From Clostridiaceae bacterium (GTDB taxonomy: Bacteria > Bacillota > Clostridia > Peptostreptococcales > T1SED10-28), in contig PWEO01000042.1 in NCBI GenBank assembly GCA_003553525.1, positions 1-41,887 of the forward strand: DNA of 41,887 nucleotides, written 5' to 3'. Each line of letters starts with the position of its first letter. Within the stretch, counting starts at the first letter, position 1. Below, piece by piece: positions 1 to 7,853 of this stretch. Under the pieces are notes generated by a model. It was not told the DNA's origin. It made no database searches and saw only the letters and a program-made list of their open reading frames with translations. The position numbers and the translations under genes were made by a program.

Positions 1-15
1 CTTTGAATTTTACTT

Positions 16-888
16 TTATTGATTGGAAAGATCCACATTCATGGTTTTAGCCGTATCTCTGATAATATTGTAATCCTGATCCTGGGCAACTACAAAGCCG
101 TGAATATTAAAAAGTTCCGCTAACAGCTCTGCCCCTGCTTCCGTTTCGGAGATTTTAATTAAGGCCTCCTGAAGTCTTGCCTCGGTTTCCGGATCCATGG
201 AATCGCTGATGGTTACACTGATATTGGGAATGTAGCGGGTATAGCCTAGGACCCTAGCCTTATCCATGGCGTCGGGAAAGTCCTCTTTATAACGGTCTCT
301 GGCATCCACAAAGGTCACCGCTGCATCCACATCACCGCTTAGGAGTAATTGAAGGGACTGGTCATGGCCACCGCTGTAAAGATAGGTGATATCCTCTTCG
401 ATATCAATCCCAAGATCATACAGATGGGCTCCGGGAAATAAATAACCGGAGGGGGAGGAAGGGTCTACAAAAGCCAGGGTTTTGCCATAAAGATCTTCAA
501 AACTTTCGATATCCGAGTCTTCCCTGACTAAAAACTGGGACCGGTAACTGCTCTCTCCGCTGGCGTTTAGCACCGTCAGAGAAACCCTTGCGTCACTTTC
601 AGCATTGGCTAATACGTAAGCAAAGGGCGGAATAAATCCGAAGTCCACTTGTCCGGAACCCAGGCCCTCTACAACACCCACATAATTTGTAGCAGTAAAA
701 GCCTCTACGGCTACTCCCATTTCCTCGGAAAGCATTTCCTCTAAGGGCTCTAAGGATTCGATCAGCTGTTCCCCATCCCTCATGGGTACAAATCCCATGG
801 TCAGTATTTCTTCATCATTGGAACATCCAATCAAAAGAGTAGATGCAATTATTGCGGTTATTATTATTCCTGAAATTCTTGTTTTCAT
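16..888 (-). CDS. PhnD-like phosphate/phosphonate ABC transporter substrate-binding lipoprotein
   Basis: This is a 290-residue periplasmic-binding-type protein tethered to the outer face of the membrane. The N-terminus is a lipoprotein signal (MKTRISG, hydrophobic stretch, lipobox LIGC with the acylated Cys near residue 22). The mature part reads like PhnD/PtxB-family proteins: an early GFVPMRDGEQ segment, DFGFIPPFAYV near residue 85, and FEDLYGKTLAFVDPSSPSGYLFPG near 130-155, which normally lines the oxyanion pocket. Length matches the family. An AGGAGG box sits about 7 bases before the ATG. The partner permease and ATPase genes would lie beyond the left edge, so the substrate (phosphonate, phosphite, phosphate or another anion) cannot be fixed. 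A good promoter lies just upstream, so it is probably the first gene of its operon. Confidence 0.85.
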   Translation of the reverse strand: MKTRISGIIITAIIASTLLIGCSNDEEILTMGFVPMRDGEQLIESLEPLEEMLSEEMGVAVEAFTATNYVGVVEGLGSGQVDFGFIPPFAYVLANAESDARVSLTVLNASGESSYRSQFLVREDSDIESFEDLYGKTLAFVDPSSPSGYLFPGAHLYDLGIDIEEDITYLYSGGHDQSLQLLLSGDVDAAVTFVDARDRYKEDFPDAMDKARVLGYTRYIPNISVTISDSMDPETEARLQEALIKISETEAGAELLAELFNIHGFVVAQDQDYNIIRDTAKTMNVDLSNQ

Positions 889-921
889 AATATTTTCCTC
901 CTAGTTATGGTTTCTGCTATA

Positions 922-950
922 ATCATAATCCCTTTCAATCTATTGCGCAA
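922..950 (-). promoter_or_regulatory. Sigma-A type promoter of the PhnD-like gene, overlapping a 12-bp palindrome
   Basis: On the minus strand, TTGCGC (945-950) and TATGAT (922-927) are separated by 17 bases, about 34 bases before the ATG. The -35 hexamer lies inside a perfect 12-base palindrome, TATTGCGCAATA (941-952), which could be an operator. Confidence 0.55.
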
Positions 951-1035
951 TACGGTTTTTGGAATTTTGCTAATCATATCGGTATAATAAATTTTAATTT
1001 TATAATCATATTGTTTAAGTCCCGGTTATATCCAT

Positions 1036-1071
1036 AAAAAAACCGATCAGTAAATACTGATCGGTTTTTTT
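1036..1071 (-). terminator. Rho-independent terminator after rpsD
   Basis: The inverted repeat CCGATCAG-N6-CTGATCGG is flanked by A7 on one side and T7 on the other. On the minus strand it ends in a U-tract and terminates rpsD before the PhnD-like gene; it is symmetrical and could work in both directions. Confidence 0.88.
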
Positions 1072-1140
1072 GCTGCTGATATAATCCCGGACCCTCTTGT
1101 TGTTAAATGTCCCCGGTTTATCTTTGAATTTTTTTCAAGC

Positions 1141-1734
1141 TTATAGTGAAGTGTAGTACTCAACGACTAATTGGTCGTTAACTTCAACGGGTATTTCTTC
1201 CCGCTCAGGACTTTTGGTTAATGTGGCGGTAAAACTTTCCACATCTCTTGAAATGTAAGAGGCATGCGCCTTTAATTCCTGGAAATTTTCTTTAAATCTT
1301 TCAATTTCTCTGGATTTTTCCCTTAAGGTTACCTGATCCCCAATGCTCACTTGATGGGAAGGTCGATCCACTCGCTTTCCGTTTAACAGAATATGTCGAT
1401 GTACAACCATTTGTCTAGCTTGCCGAATGGAACTTGCAAAGCCCATACGATATACCATATTATCCAGTCTGGTCTCTAATTGACGTACCAGTGCGTCTCC
1501 GGTAATGTCGTCGCTTTTTTTCGCTTGATCCATATATCTTCGCATTTGTTTTTCCAAAACGCCGTAATATGCTTTTAATCGTTGCTTTTGCAGAAGCTGC
1601 TCCCCATAGGTGGAAAGCTTTTTATCCCCTCTGCCCATACCCTTTCTATATCGATCCATTGCTTTAGGATGTCCGTAAATGTTTACCCCTAAGCGTCGGG
1701 ATTCTTTAAATCTGGGATTTAGATTTCTTGCCAT
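1141..1734 (-). CDS. rpsD: 30S ribosomal protein S4
   Basis: This 197-residue protein is the primary-binding small-subunit protein S4, which nucleates assembly on the 16S rRNA 5' domain. The N-terminus [18 protein letters not shown] and the S4 RNA-binding domain around residues 90-150 ([19 protein letters not shown], then [18 protein letters not shown]) are characteristic. There is no four-Cys zinc motif near the N-terminus, so this is the zinc-free (C-minus) form. It stands alone, away from the alpha-operon, as in Bacillus and many clostridia, with its own promoter and terminator. The ATG follows a GAAAGGAGG ribosome binding site. In other Firmicutes rpsD is autoregulated through its leader; the leader here is only about 50 bases and I could not assign the known leader fold. 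Confidence 0.97.
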   Translation of the reverse strand: MARNLNPRFKESRRLGVNIYGHPKAMDRYRKGMGRGDKKLSTYGEQLLQKQRLKAYYGVLEKQMRRYMDQAKKSDDITGDALVRQLETRLDNMVYRMGFASSIRQARQMVVHRHILLNGKRVDRPSHQVSIGDQVTLREKSREIERFKENFQELKAHASYISRDVESFTATLTKSPEREEIPVEVNDQLVVEYYTSL

Positions 1735-1791
1735 TGTTTTGCCTCCTTTCTTAATCGCTATTTGATAACGAATATCATTTTCAGTACTCCC

Positions 1792-1820
1792 AGTATACCG
1801 AAAATCTTCTATTTTGTAAA
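1792..1820 (-). promoter_or_regulatory. rpsD promoter
   Basis: On the minus strand TTTACA (1815-1820) and TATACT (1792-1797) are separated by 17 bases, placing the transcription start near 1785, about 50 bases before the rpsD ATG. Confidence 0.75.
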
Positions 1821-1893
1821 GCCTTCTCTAAAGAAAAAAGTTAAAGTATAATTTAGTGTTGCAATTACCCAGTTGTGCTCAAACAAACAGGAT

Positions 1894-1930
1894 TAAAAAA
1901 ATAACCGGAGCTTCTTTTAGAAGACTCCGG
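1894..1930 (-). terminator. Terminator after topB
   Basis: A hairpin with arms CCGGAG (1905-1910) and CTCCGG (1925-1930), extended by CTTC/GAAG inside, is followed on the minus strand by TTATTTTTTT. It lies about 90 bases past the topB stop. Confidence 0.85.
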
Positions 1931-2022
1931 CCTTTCCTATGGCTTCACTTATATATAAAGCATCAAATACACTGGTCACTTCTTAAGACTGTGCGATTCT
2001 TATGATTAATCTGTTCTGATGA

Positions 2023-4206
2023 TTAATCATCCTTTAATTTCAATTTAGCCAACTGGTCTGCTAAACCGGTATTGATCGGTTGGTCCTTTTCTTTTTCCTG
2101 TTTTTTAAGGAACTTTTGTACTTCCCCTTTGGAAGCTCGATCTCCCTTTTCCTTTTTTCGGTTTTGAAAGGCCGATAATTTTTCCCGATGACCGCAGGAA
2201 CAGGTAAAGATCTGACCCTCCCCCTGTCCCCGCAGTTCCATTTTTTTATGGCAGTTTGGACAGCGGGCATTGGTAGCCCTAGCAATGTTTTTACGATAAC
2301 CGCATTCACGGTCCCGACAAACCAGCATCTTTCCACGCTTGCCCTTTACCTCTAAGAGGTATTTATCACATTCGGGACAACGATTCCCCGTAATATTGTC
2401 ATGTTTAAAGGTGGCGTCACTATTTTTAATATCCTTCACCACGATTTTGGTATAATTCTTCATCTCCGTAACAAAGGCGTCCTTTGAAAGTTTTCCCTTA
2501 GCAATGTCCGAAAGCTTCTGTTCCCATTTCGCCGTAAGGTCGGGAGACTTCAAGTCCTTAGGCACTAAGGTTAATAGTTGCTTTCCTTTGGCAGTGATTC
2601 TAAGATCCTTTCCCTTTTTCTCCATTAAAAAAGTGCTCAAAAGTTTTTCAATGATGTCTCCTCTAGTGGCTACGGTACCCAGTCCTCCCGTCTCCGTCAA
2701 GGCTTTTTCCAAATTCTTCTCACTGCCTGTAAGATATTTTTTTGGATTTTCCATGGCGGTCAGAAGGGTTCCCTCCGTAAAGAAACCGGGAGGAGTGGTT
2801 TTTCCTTCAGTCATTCGAAGGTTTTTCGTTATTAAAATCTCCCCTTTCCCAAATTCCGGAAGTTTTTGATCCTCCTGATCATCCTCGTTTCCTATATCCT
2901 GTTCTAAGGATTTCCATCCGGGGGATAGTACTTTTTTGCCTTTTGCATGAAAAAGTTCTGTCCCCAGTTTGATTTTTACGTTATTTGCCTCATATTCAAA
3001 GGGGGGCAGTAATACACTTAAAAATCTTTTTACCACCAGATCATAGATCTTTCTCTCCGCCTCACTCATTTTACTGAGTTGTACCCGCTGTTCCGTAGGA
3101 ATAATGGCATGATGATCCGACACTTTCTGATCATTCACAAAGTGTTTATTTCCCTTTATGGGTTTTTGCAGTACTTTATTGGCCACACTTTGATAGTTCC
3201 CAAGAGCCACGGCTCTTACCCGTTCCTCCAAGGTTTCAACAATATCGGAAGACAGGTACCTGGAGTCGGTCCTTGGATAAGTCAGCACCTTATGACTTTC
3301 ATAAAGCCCCTGCATAATCCGCAAGGTTTCCTTTGCCGAGAAATCAAACCGCTTATTGGCCTCTCTTTGCAGTTCCGTTAAATCATAAAGAGCGGGAGGC
3401 ATTTGTTTTTTCTTCTGTTTAATAATCTCCGAAACCACGGCTTTTTCCTTTTGCAGTTTTCTTAGTATTTCCCCGGCTTTTTCCTTGTTAAAGGTCCGGT
3501 TGGAACTGCTTTTGTCATCAAACCAGGTAAAATTCACCCCTTTTGCCGAAAGCTTTAATCCATAATAGGGTTTTGGAATAAAATTTTGGATTTCCTCTTC
3601 CCGCTGACCGATCATGGCAAGGGTCGGGGTTTGTACCCGGCCACAGGAAAGCTGAGCGTTGTGCTTGCAGGTAAGAGCCCTGGTGGCATTCATCCCCACA
3701 ATCCAATCCGCTTCCGACCGCGCCACGGCGGATTGGAACAGATTGTAATATTCCTTGCCATCCTTTAGGGCGGCAAACCCTTTTTTGATGGCTCCATCGG
3801 TGACCGATGAAATCCATAAACGTTTAATCGGCTTTTTTACTCCGGCCAACTGAATAGTCCAACGGGCCACCAGCTCTCCTTCCCGCCCCGCGTCTGTGGC
3901 AATGACAATATCAGTAACATCCTTACGATGCATCAATTTTTTTACCTGTCCAAACTGTTTGGAGGTTTGGGGTATAACTTCAAGTTTCATCGGCTCGGGA
4001 AGCATAGGTAAATCCTCAAGGTTCCATGATTGATAACGTTTGTCATATTTCTCCGGTGTCTGCAGGGTCACCAAATGTCCCAGAGCCCAGGTTACAATAT
4101 ACTGCCGCCCTTCCATATGACTATGGTTTTTATTATCGGCCCCCAGGACCTTGGCAATGTCCCTCCCCACCGATGGCTTTTCCGCCAATACTAGTGTTTT
4201 ACTCAT
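2023..4206 (-). CDS. topB: DNA topoisomerase III
   Basis: This is a type IA topoisomerase that passes single strands to decatenate and relax DNA. The Toprim domain starts at once (LVLAEKPSVGRDIAKVLG) and includes the acidic cluster ATDAGREGELVARW. The catalytic tyrosine is in LTYPRTDSRYL near residue 310. Two C-terminal zinc ribbons follow: CPECDKYLLEV...CRDRECGYRK near 610-640 and CPNCHKKMEL...FTCSCGHREK near 650-675. The tail is lysine-rich. The longest frame begins at a TTG (4215) that abuts the ribosome binding site; the ATG at 4206 has AAAGG nine bases upstream and was chosen, giving 727 residues. It follows purC by 48 bases and probably shares the degV-purC transcript. Confidence 0.95.
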   Translation of the reverse strand: MSKTLVLAEKPSVGRDIAKVLGADNKNHSHMEGRQYIVTWALGHLVTLQTPEKYDKRYQSWNLEDLPMLPEPMKLEVIPQTSKQFGQVKKLMHRKDVTDIVIATDAGREGELVARWTIQLAGVKKPIKRLWISSVTDGAIKKGFAALKDGKEYYNLFQSAVARSEADWIVGMNATRALTCKHNAQLSCGRVQTPTLAMIGQREEEIQNFIPKPYYGLKLSAKGVNFTWFDDKSSSNRTFNKEKAGEILRKLQKEKAVVSEIIKQKKKQMPPALYDLTELQREANKRFDFSAKETLRIMQGLYESHKVLTYPRTDSRYLSSDIVETLEERVRAVALGNYQSVANKVLQKPIKGNKHFVNDQKVSDHHAIIPTEQRVQLSKMSEAERKIYDLVVKRFLSVLLPPFEYEANNVKIKLGTELFHAKGKKVLSPGWKSLEQDIGNEDDQEDQKLPEFGKGEILITKNLRMTEGKTTPPGFFTEGTLLTAMENPKKYLTGSEKNLEKALTETGGLGTVATRGDIIEKLLSTFLMEKKGKDLRITAKGKQLLTLVPKDLKSPDLTAKWEQKLSDIAKGKLSKDAFVTEMKNYTKIVVKDIKNSDATFKHDNITGNRCPECDKYLLEVKGKRGKMLVCRDRECGYRKNIARATNARCPNCHKKMELRGQGEGQIFTCSCGHREKLSAFQNRKKEKGDRASKGEVQKFLKKQEKEKDQPINTGLADQLAKLKLKDD

Positions 4207-4254
4207 CCAATCCAACCTTTCTAAGATACTTCGTCCATAGTATAATATCCAACA

Positions 4255-4941
4255 TTATTGATTCAGCATAATTTTTTCTAATTCTAAGGGCTCTACAGGA
4301 TTTTTCCCTTTATAGGCCCGCATATTTCCTCCGGAAATTTCATCAATTAACAGTATCTCTCCCGTACTCATATCTCTTCCGAATTCAAACTTGATATCAT
4401 AGAGTTCCAAATCTTTCTTAGCCAGCTCCTTTTTTACCACTTCGGCGATTTGAACCGTCAGGTTTTTAATCCTCTCGTATTCTTCCTCGGATAACAGCCC
4501 CAGCATAGCCAGAGCGTCTTTGGAAATCGGAGGATCTCCCCGTTCATCGTCCTTCAACGTAACCTCCACAAAACCCTCAAGTTTTTCACCCTCGTTAATA
4601 TAGGCCCCATACCGTCTTAGAAAACTTCCCACGGCTCGGTACCGACAAATTACCTCCAATCCTTTACCGAAAACCGCTGCAGGCTTTACGGTCATGGTGG
4701 CCCTTTCAATATCCCCATCAATATAGTGGGTTTGTATCCCTTCTTCTTCGATTTTTTCGAAAAAGAATTTGGTTAATGCGAGGCCCGCCCTTCCGGCGCC
4801 CTCCACCGTGAGTCCGACTTCATTGGATCCGGGATCAAAAGCTCCATCGGCTCCGGTCATATCGTCTTTGAATTGCAAATGATAATTTCCGTCTGGCAGT
4901 TGATAAACATCCTTGGTTTTCCCTTTATAGATCAATTCCAT
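4255..4941 (-). CDS. purC: Phosphoribosylaminoimidazole-succinocarboxamide synthase
   Basis: SAICAR synthase makes the eighth step of purine synthesis, joining CAIR and aspartate with ATP hydrolysis. The start MELIYKGKTKDVYQL is the conserved nucleotide-binding strand-loop, and FEFGRDMSTGEILLIDEISGGNMR near residue 190 is the C-terminal ATP/substrate signature. Length (228 residues) is normal. The open frame can begin at GTG 4950, but that codon is inside the ribosome binding site AAGAGGTG; the ATG at 4941, six bases after it, is the better start. It lies 24 bases after degV and before topB, so it sits apart from the usual purine operon. I see no purine riboswitch or PurR-type site near it. 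Confidence 0.95.
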   Translation of the reverse strand: MELIYKGKTKDVYQLPDGNYHLQFKDDMTGADGAFDPGSNEVGLTVEGAGRAGLALTKFFFEKIEEEGIQTHYIDGDIERATMTVKPAAVFGKGLEVICRYRAVGSFLRRYGAYINEGEKLEGFVEVTLKDDERGDPPISKDALAMLGLLSEEEYERIKNLTVQIAEVVKKELAKKDLELYDIKFEFGRDMSTGEILLIDEISGGNMRAYKGKNPVEPLELEKIMLNQ

Positions 4942-4965
4942 TGGTTTCACCTCTTAGAATAGTTA

Positions 4966-5913
4966 TTAATTTCCGTATTTTTCTAAAAATCGATTTTTCT
5001 TCTCCACAATACTTTCCCATTCGTTTCGAAGGAGATTATCCTTCATGCGATCCTTTTCAATAAAATAGAGAGCAAGGCCTCCGAGACCTACGTGAGTTCC
5101 CACGGCAACTCCCATTTGCATAATAAAAATCTCTCCTTTAAAATCCGTTTCTTTTTCTATCTTTCCTTTTAAATTTTTCGCATAGTTAATATCGGAAGTA
5201 TAACCGATAATGATAAAATCCGTTAATTCCTCGTCCACTCTTTTCTTAAAAGCGTTTACATAGTGCTCTAAAACTCGCTTTCGTCCTCTTTCTTTTGCGA
5301 CGATTGCACCTTTAGCATCTTTCATAGTCATTATGGGTTTCAGGCGTAAAATTTTACCGATAAAAGCACTGGCATTGGATAAACGTCCGCTTCGTATAAG
5401 GTGATCTAAATCATCCACCGAAAGAAAATGCTTGACGTTTAACTTGTAGGATTCGTTAAAATCAATTAATTCCTGAAAGCTTGCCCCCTGTTCTCTCAAA
5501 CCGGCGCTTTTCATAATCAACCAACCGCTGCCGTGGCTCATGCACTTTGAGTCCACTATATGGACGGGCACATCTTTATATTCCTCAATTTCATGAAAAT
5601 ATTTTTTCCCAAGCTCTGCGGATTGATAAGATCCACTGGTCCCGCTGGACATGGAAATACAAAGAATCTCTTTGTAACCATCCTCTACCGCCTTTTTCAT
5701 TAGATCCGTAAACTCTGCGGGACTGGGCATTCCCGTAGTAGGAGGTTTGCTGTAATTTTCGATCTGGTCATAAAAATCATCGGGGGTAATATCCACCCGA
5801 TCCCGGTATACCTTGTCTTCAATGGTGATTTTTAACGATGCCAGTTGAATGTCATACTTCTCCAAAATCTCCTCGGATAAATCACAAGTGGAGTCTGCTA
5901 TAATTTTTATCAC
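4966..5913 (-). CDS. DegV family fatty-acid-binding protein
   Basis: This 315-residue protein belongs to the DegV/FakB family, which holds a fatty acid so that the FakA kinase can phosphorylate it for phospholipid synthesis. The start IIADSTCDLSEEI carries the conserved ADST motif, followed by TTGMPSPAEF near residue 60 and ISMSSGTSGSYQSA near 87-100, the loops that bind the fatty-acid carboxylate. No kinase gene is in the window. It begins with GTG behind a strong AAGGAGG and is the first gene of a likely degV-purC-topB transcript; the chain length it prefers cannot be read from sequence. Confidence 0.9.
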   Translation of the reverse strand: MIKIIADSTCDLSEEILEKYDIQLASLKITIEDKVYRDRVDITPDDFYDQIENYSKPPTTGMPSPAEFTDLMKKAVEDGYKEILCISMSSGTSGSYQSAELGKKYFHEIEEYKDVPVHIVDSKCMSHGSGWLIMKSAGLREQGASFQELIDFNESYKLNVKHFLSVDDLDHLIRSGRLSNASAFIGKILRLKPIMTMKDAKGAIVAKERGRKRVLEHYVNAFKKRVDEELTDFIIIGYTSDINYAKNLKGKIEKETDFKGEIFIMQMGVAVGTHVGLGGLALYFIEKDRMKDNLLRNEWESIVEKKNRFLEKYGN

Positions 5914-5963
5914 TTTTTTTCCTCCTTATTTTATATACACATTTGCCTTTTTTCAGTTGATTC

Positions 5964-5992
5964 ATTTTATCATTAATTACACGGCGTAACAA
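5964..5992 (-). promoter_or_regulatory. degV operon promoter
   Basis: TTGTTA (5987-5992) and TAAAAT (5964-5969) on the minus strand have a 17-base spacer, about 50 bases before the degV start. It is divergent from the ppiB promoter. Confidence 0.65.
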
Positions 5993-6023
5993 ACATAATT
6001 TGACCTTTAATTCCCTAAATGTC

Positions 6024-6052
6024 TTGTAAAATAAAGGAATTGTTACTATAAT
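6024..6052 (+). promoter_or_regulatory. ppiB promoter
   Basis: TTGTAA (6024-6029) and TATAAT (6047-6052) have a 17-base spacer and lie about 57 bases before the ppiB ATG. Confidence 0.75.
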
Positions 6053-6108
6053 AAAAGAAACTTTGCTTTATTGTTTTAAAATCCATTATTCTGAGAGGAT
6101 GAATACCA

Positions 6109-6630
6109 ATGAAAAATCCAGTAGTTACCTTTGCCCTGGAAAACGGCAATACCATGAAAGCAGAACTATATCCCGAGATCGCACCGAATACGGTTCGGAA
6201 TTTTATTTCTTTAATTGAAAAGAACTTTTATGATGGTGTGATCTTTCACCGCGTGATTCCCGGTTTTATGATTCAAGGGGGAGACCCGGAAGGTAGCGGC
6301 GCAGGCGGCCCTGGCTATTCCATTAAAGGAGAGTTCCGTTCCAACGGTTTCGCAAACGATCTGAAGCACGACGCTGGAGTACTTTCCATGGCCAGAGCTC
6401 AGGACCCGGATTCCGCAGGTTCACAGTTTTTTATTATGGTGGCCCGCTCTCCCCATCTGGACGGGGAATATGCAGGATTCGGAAAAATCATCGAAGGTTT
6501 TGAACATGCAGAGGAAATCGTTAAAGTGAAAACGAATATGATGGACCGCCCCTTAGAAGACCAACGTTTAAAAACCCTGACCGTGGACACCTTCGGAGAG
6601 GAGTATCCGGAACCGGAGAAAATTTCGTAG
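6109..6630 (+). CDS. ppiB: Peptidyl-prolyl cis-trans isomerase, cyclophilin type
   Basis: This 173-residue cytoplasmic cyclophilin catalyses proline isomerisation in folding proteins. The single domain has the core motifs FDGVIFHRVIPGFMIQGGDP-like at residues 41-60 (here YDGVIFHRVIPGFMIQGGDP, with catalytic Arg in FHRV), then SMARAQDPDSAGSQFFI near 95-112 and AGFGKIIEGFEHAEEI. No signal peptide or membrane anchor is present. It is transcribed alone from its own promoter, between divergent degV and a convergent reductase gene, and ends at a strong terminator. Confidence 0.95.
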   Translation: MKNPVVTFALENGNTMKAELYPEIAPNTVRNFISLIEKNFYDGVIFHRVIPGFMIQGGDPEGSGAGGPGYSIKGEFRSNGFANDLKHDAGVLSMARAQDPDSAGSQFFIMVARSPHLDGEYAGFGKIIEGFEHAEEIVKVKTNMMDRPLEDQRLKTLTVDTFGEEYPEPEKIS

Positions 6631-6695
6631 TGCCTATTCTTAGTACCTAGGATGTACCTATACAAGGTTCCGTAATATTTAGTATTGTTTGATAG

Positions 6696-6735
6696 AAAAA
6701 GCCATGCCCATCTTATCCGATGGGCATGGCTTTTG
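6696..6735. terminator. Bidirectional terminator between ppiB and the reductase gene
   Basis: Arms GCCATGCCCATC (6701-6712) and GATGGGCATGGC (6719-6730) pair perfectly over 12 bp with a six-base loop. A5 precedes and TTTTGGTTTT follows, so it can serve both ppiB and the convergent minus-strand gene. Confidence 0.92.
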
Positions 6736-6761
6736 GTTTTGGTATTTTATATTTATACACT

Positions 6762-7757
6762 TTATTCCCTGTGCTTTAGAATAACTCTGCCGACTTTTTT
6801 ACCCGCCAGCATTTCATCGATTTTCCCTTCGATCTCTTCCAGACTCACAACCTGAACCATGGCTTGAAGGTTATCTGCTTTCCAGGGCCCTGCTAACTTC
6901 TCCCAAATTTTTAACCGAAGCTCCATTGGGCACTGAACCGAGTCAATCCCATAAAGGGTCACTCCTCTTAAAATAAAGGGGTACACGGAACTTTGGAATT
7001 TATCGCCTCCCACATTTCCACAGGTGGTTACGGCGCCGTTATATTGTATGCTTTTTATAACGTCTCCCAAAATATCTCCTCCTACGGTATCAATTACGCC
7101 GGCCCATCGGGATTTTAACATGGCCTTTCCTTTAGGGTCTTGAACCTCTTCCCTGGAAACCACGGATTTTACCCCGAGGTTCAAAAGCTCATCTTTTTGA
7201 CTATCCACTTTTCCTGTCGCCACTACAACATCATATCCCAGCTTCACCAGAATTTTCGAAGCAATATTCGCCACGCCTCCGGTACCTCCCGTAACCAGGA
7301 CTTCCCCGGAATCCTTACCTACGGTTTCCGTCAGCTTATAGACGGAAAGCGCTGCAGTAAAGCCCGCGGTCCCGTAAACCATACTTTCCTTAAGATCCAG
7401 TCCTTCCGGCTTTTTAACGATCCACTCCGAAGGCACCCGGATATATTCTCCAAAACCTCCATCGGTATTCATTCCAAGATCATAACCTGTAATGAGGACT
7501 TCTTCTCCGTGGGAAAACTCCGGATTGCTGCTCTCTTCAATAGTCCCTGCGGCGTCAATACCCGGTGTGTGAGGGTAGTTTCGAGTCACCCCTTTGTTTC
7601 CCGCACTGGAAAGAGCATCCTTATAATTCAGTGAGGAGTACTGTACTTTTATGATAGTGTCTCCTTCCGGCAACTGGGAAATTTTTCGATCTTCGATCTT
7701 TTTAGTATACCCATCACCATCTTCCATAATTCTTAAGGCTTTAAAGGTTTTTTCCAT
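6762..7757 (-). CDS. Zinc-independent MDR oxidoreductase, YhdH/AcuI acryloyl-CoA reductase family
   Basis: This 331-residue medium-chain dehydrogenase/reductase resembles YhdH/YhfP/AcuI proteins, several of which reduce acryloyl-CoA to propionyl-CoA with NADPH. The GroES-like domain has SSLNYKDALSSAGNKG and YPHTPGIDAAGTI. The Rossmann domain has VTGGTGGVANIASKILVKLGY near residues 156-176. The Cys/His zinc ligands of alcohol dehydrogenases are absent. The open frame starts at TTG 7763; the ATG at 7757, six bases after AAAGGAGA, was preferred. The physiological substrate is unproven; acrylate detoxification is the family-level guess. It ends at the terminator shared with ppiB and has a 96-base gap to the LtaS-like gene upstream. 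Confidence 0.85.
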   Translation of the reverse strand: MEKTFKALRIMEDGDGYTKKIEDRKISQLPEGDTIIKVQYSSLNYKDALSSAGNKGVTRNYPHTPGIDAAGTIEESSNPEFSHGEEVLITGYDLGMNTDGGFGEYIRVPSEWIVKKPEGLDLKESMVYGTAGFTAALSVYKLTETVGKDSGEVLVTGGTGGVANIASKILVKLGYDVVVATGKVDSQKDELLNLGVKSVVSREEVQDPKGKAMLKSRWAGVIDTVGGDILGDVIKSIQYNGAVTTCGNVGGDKFQSSVYPFILRGVTLYGIDSVQCPMELRLKIWEKLAGPWKADNLQAMVQVVSLEEIEGKIDEMLAGKKVGRVILKHRE

Positions 7758-7853
7758 AATCAATCTCCTTTCATTTTTATTTCTCTTTTAAATAATTACC
7801 CTAAACTCCTCATCTATACCAGGGACCTCATCATCATTGCTTGCTTTTCATTG

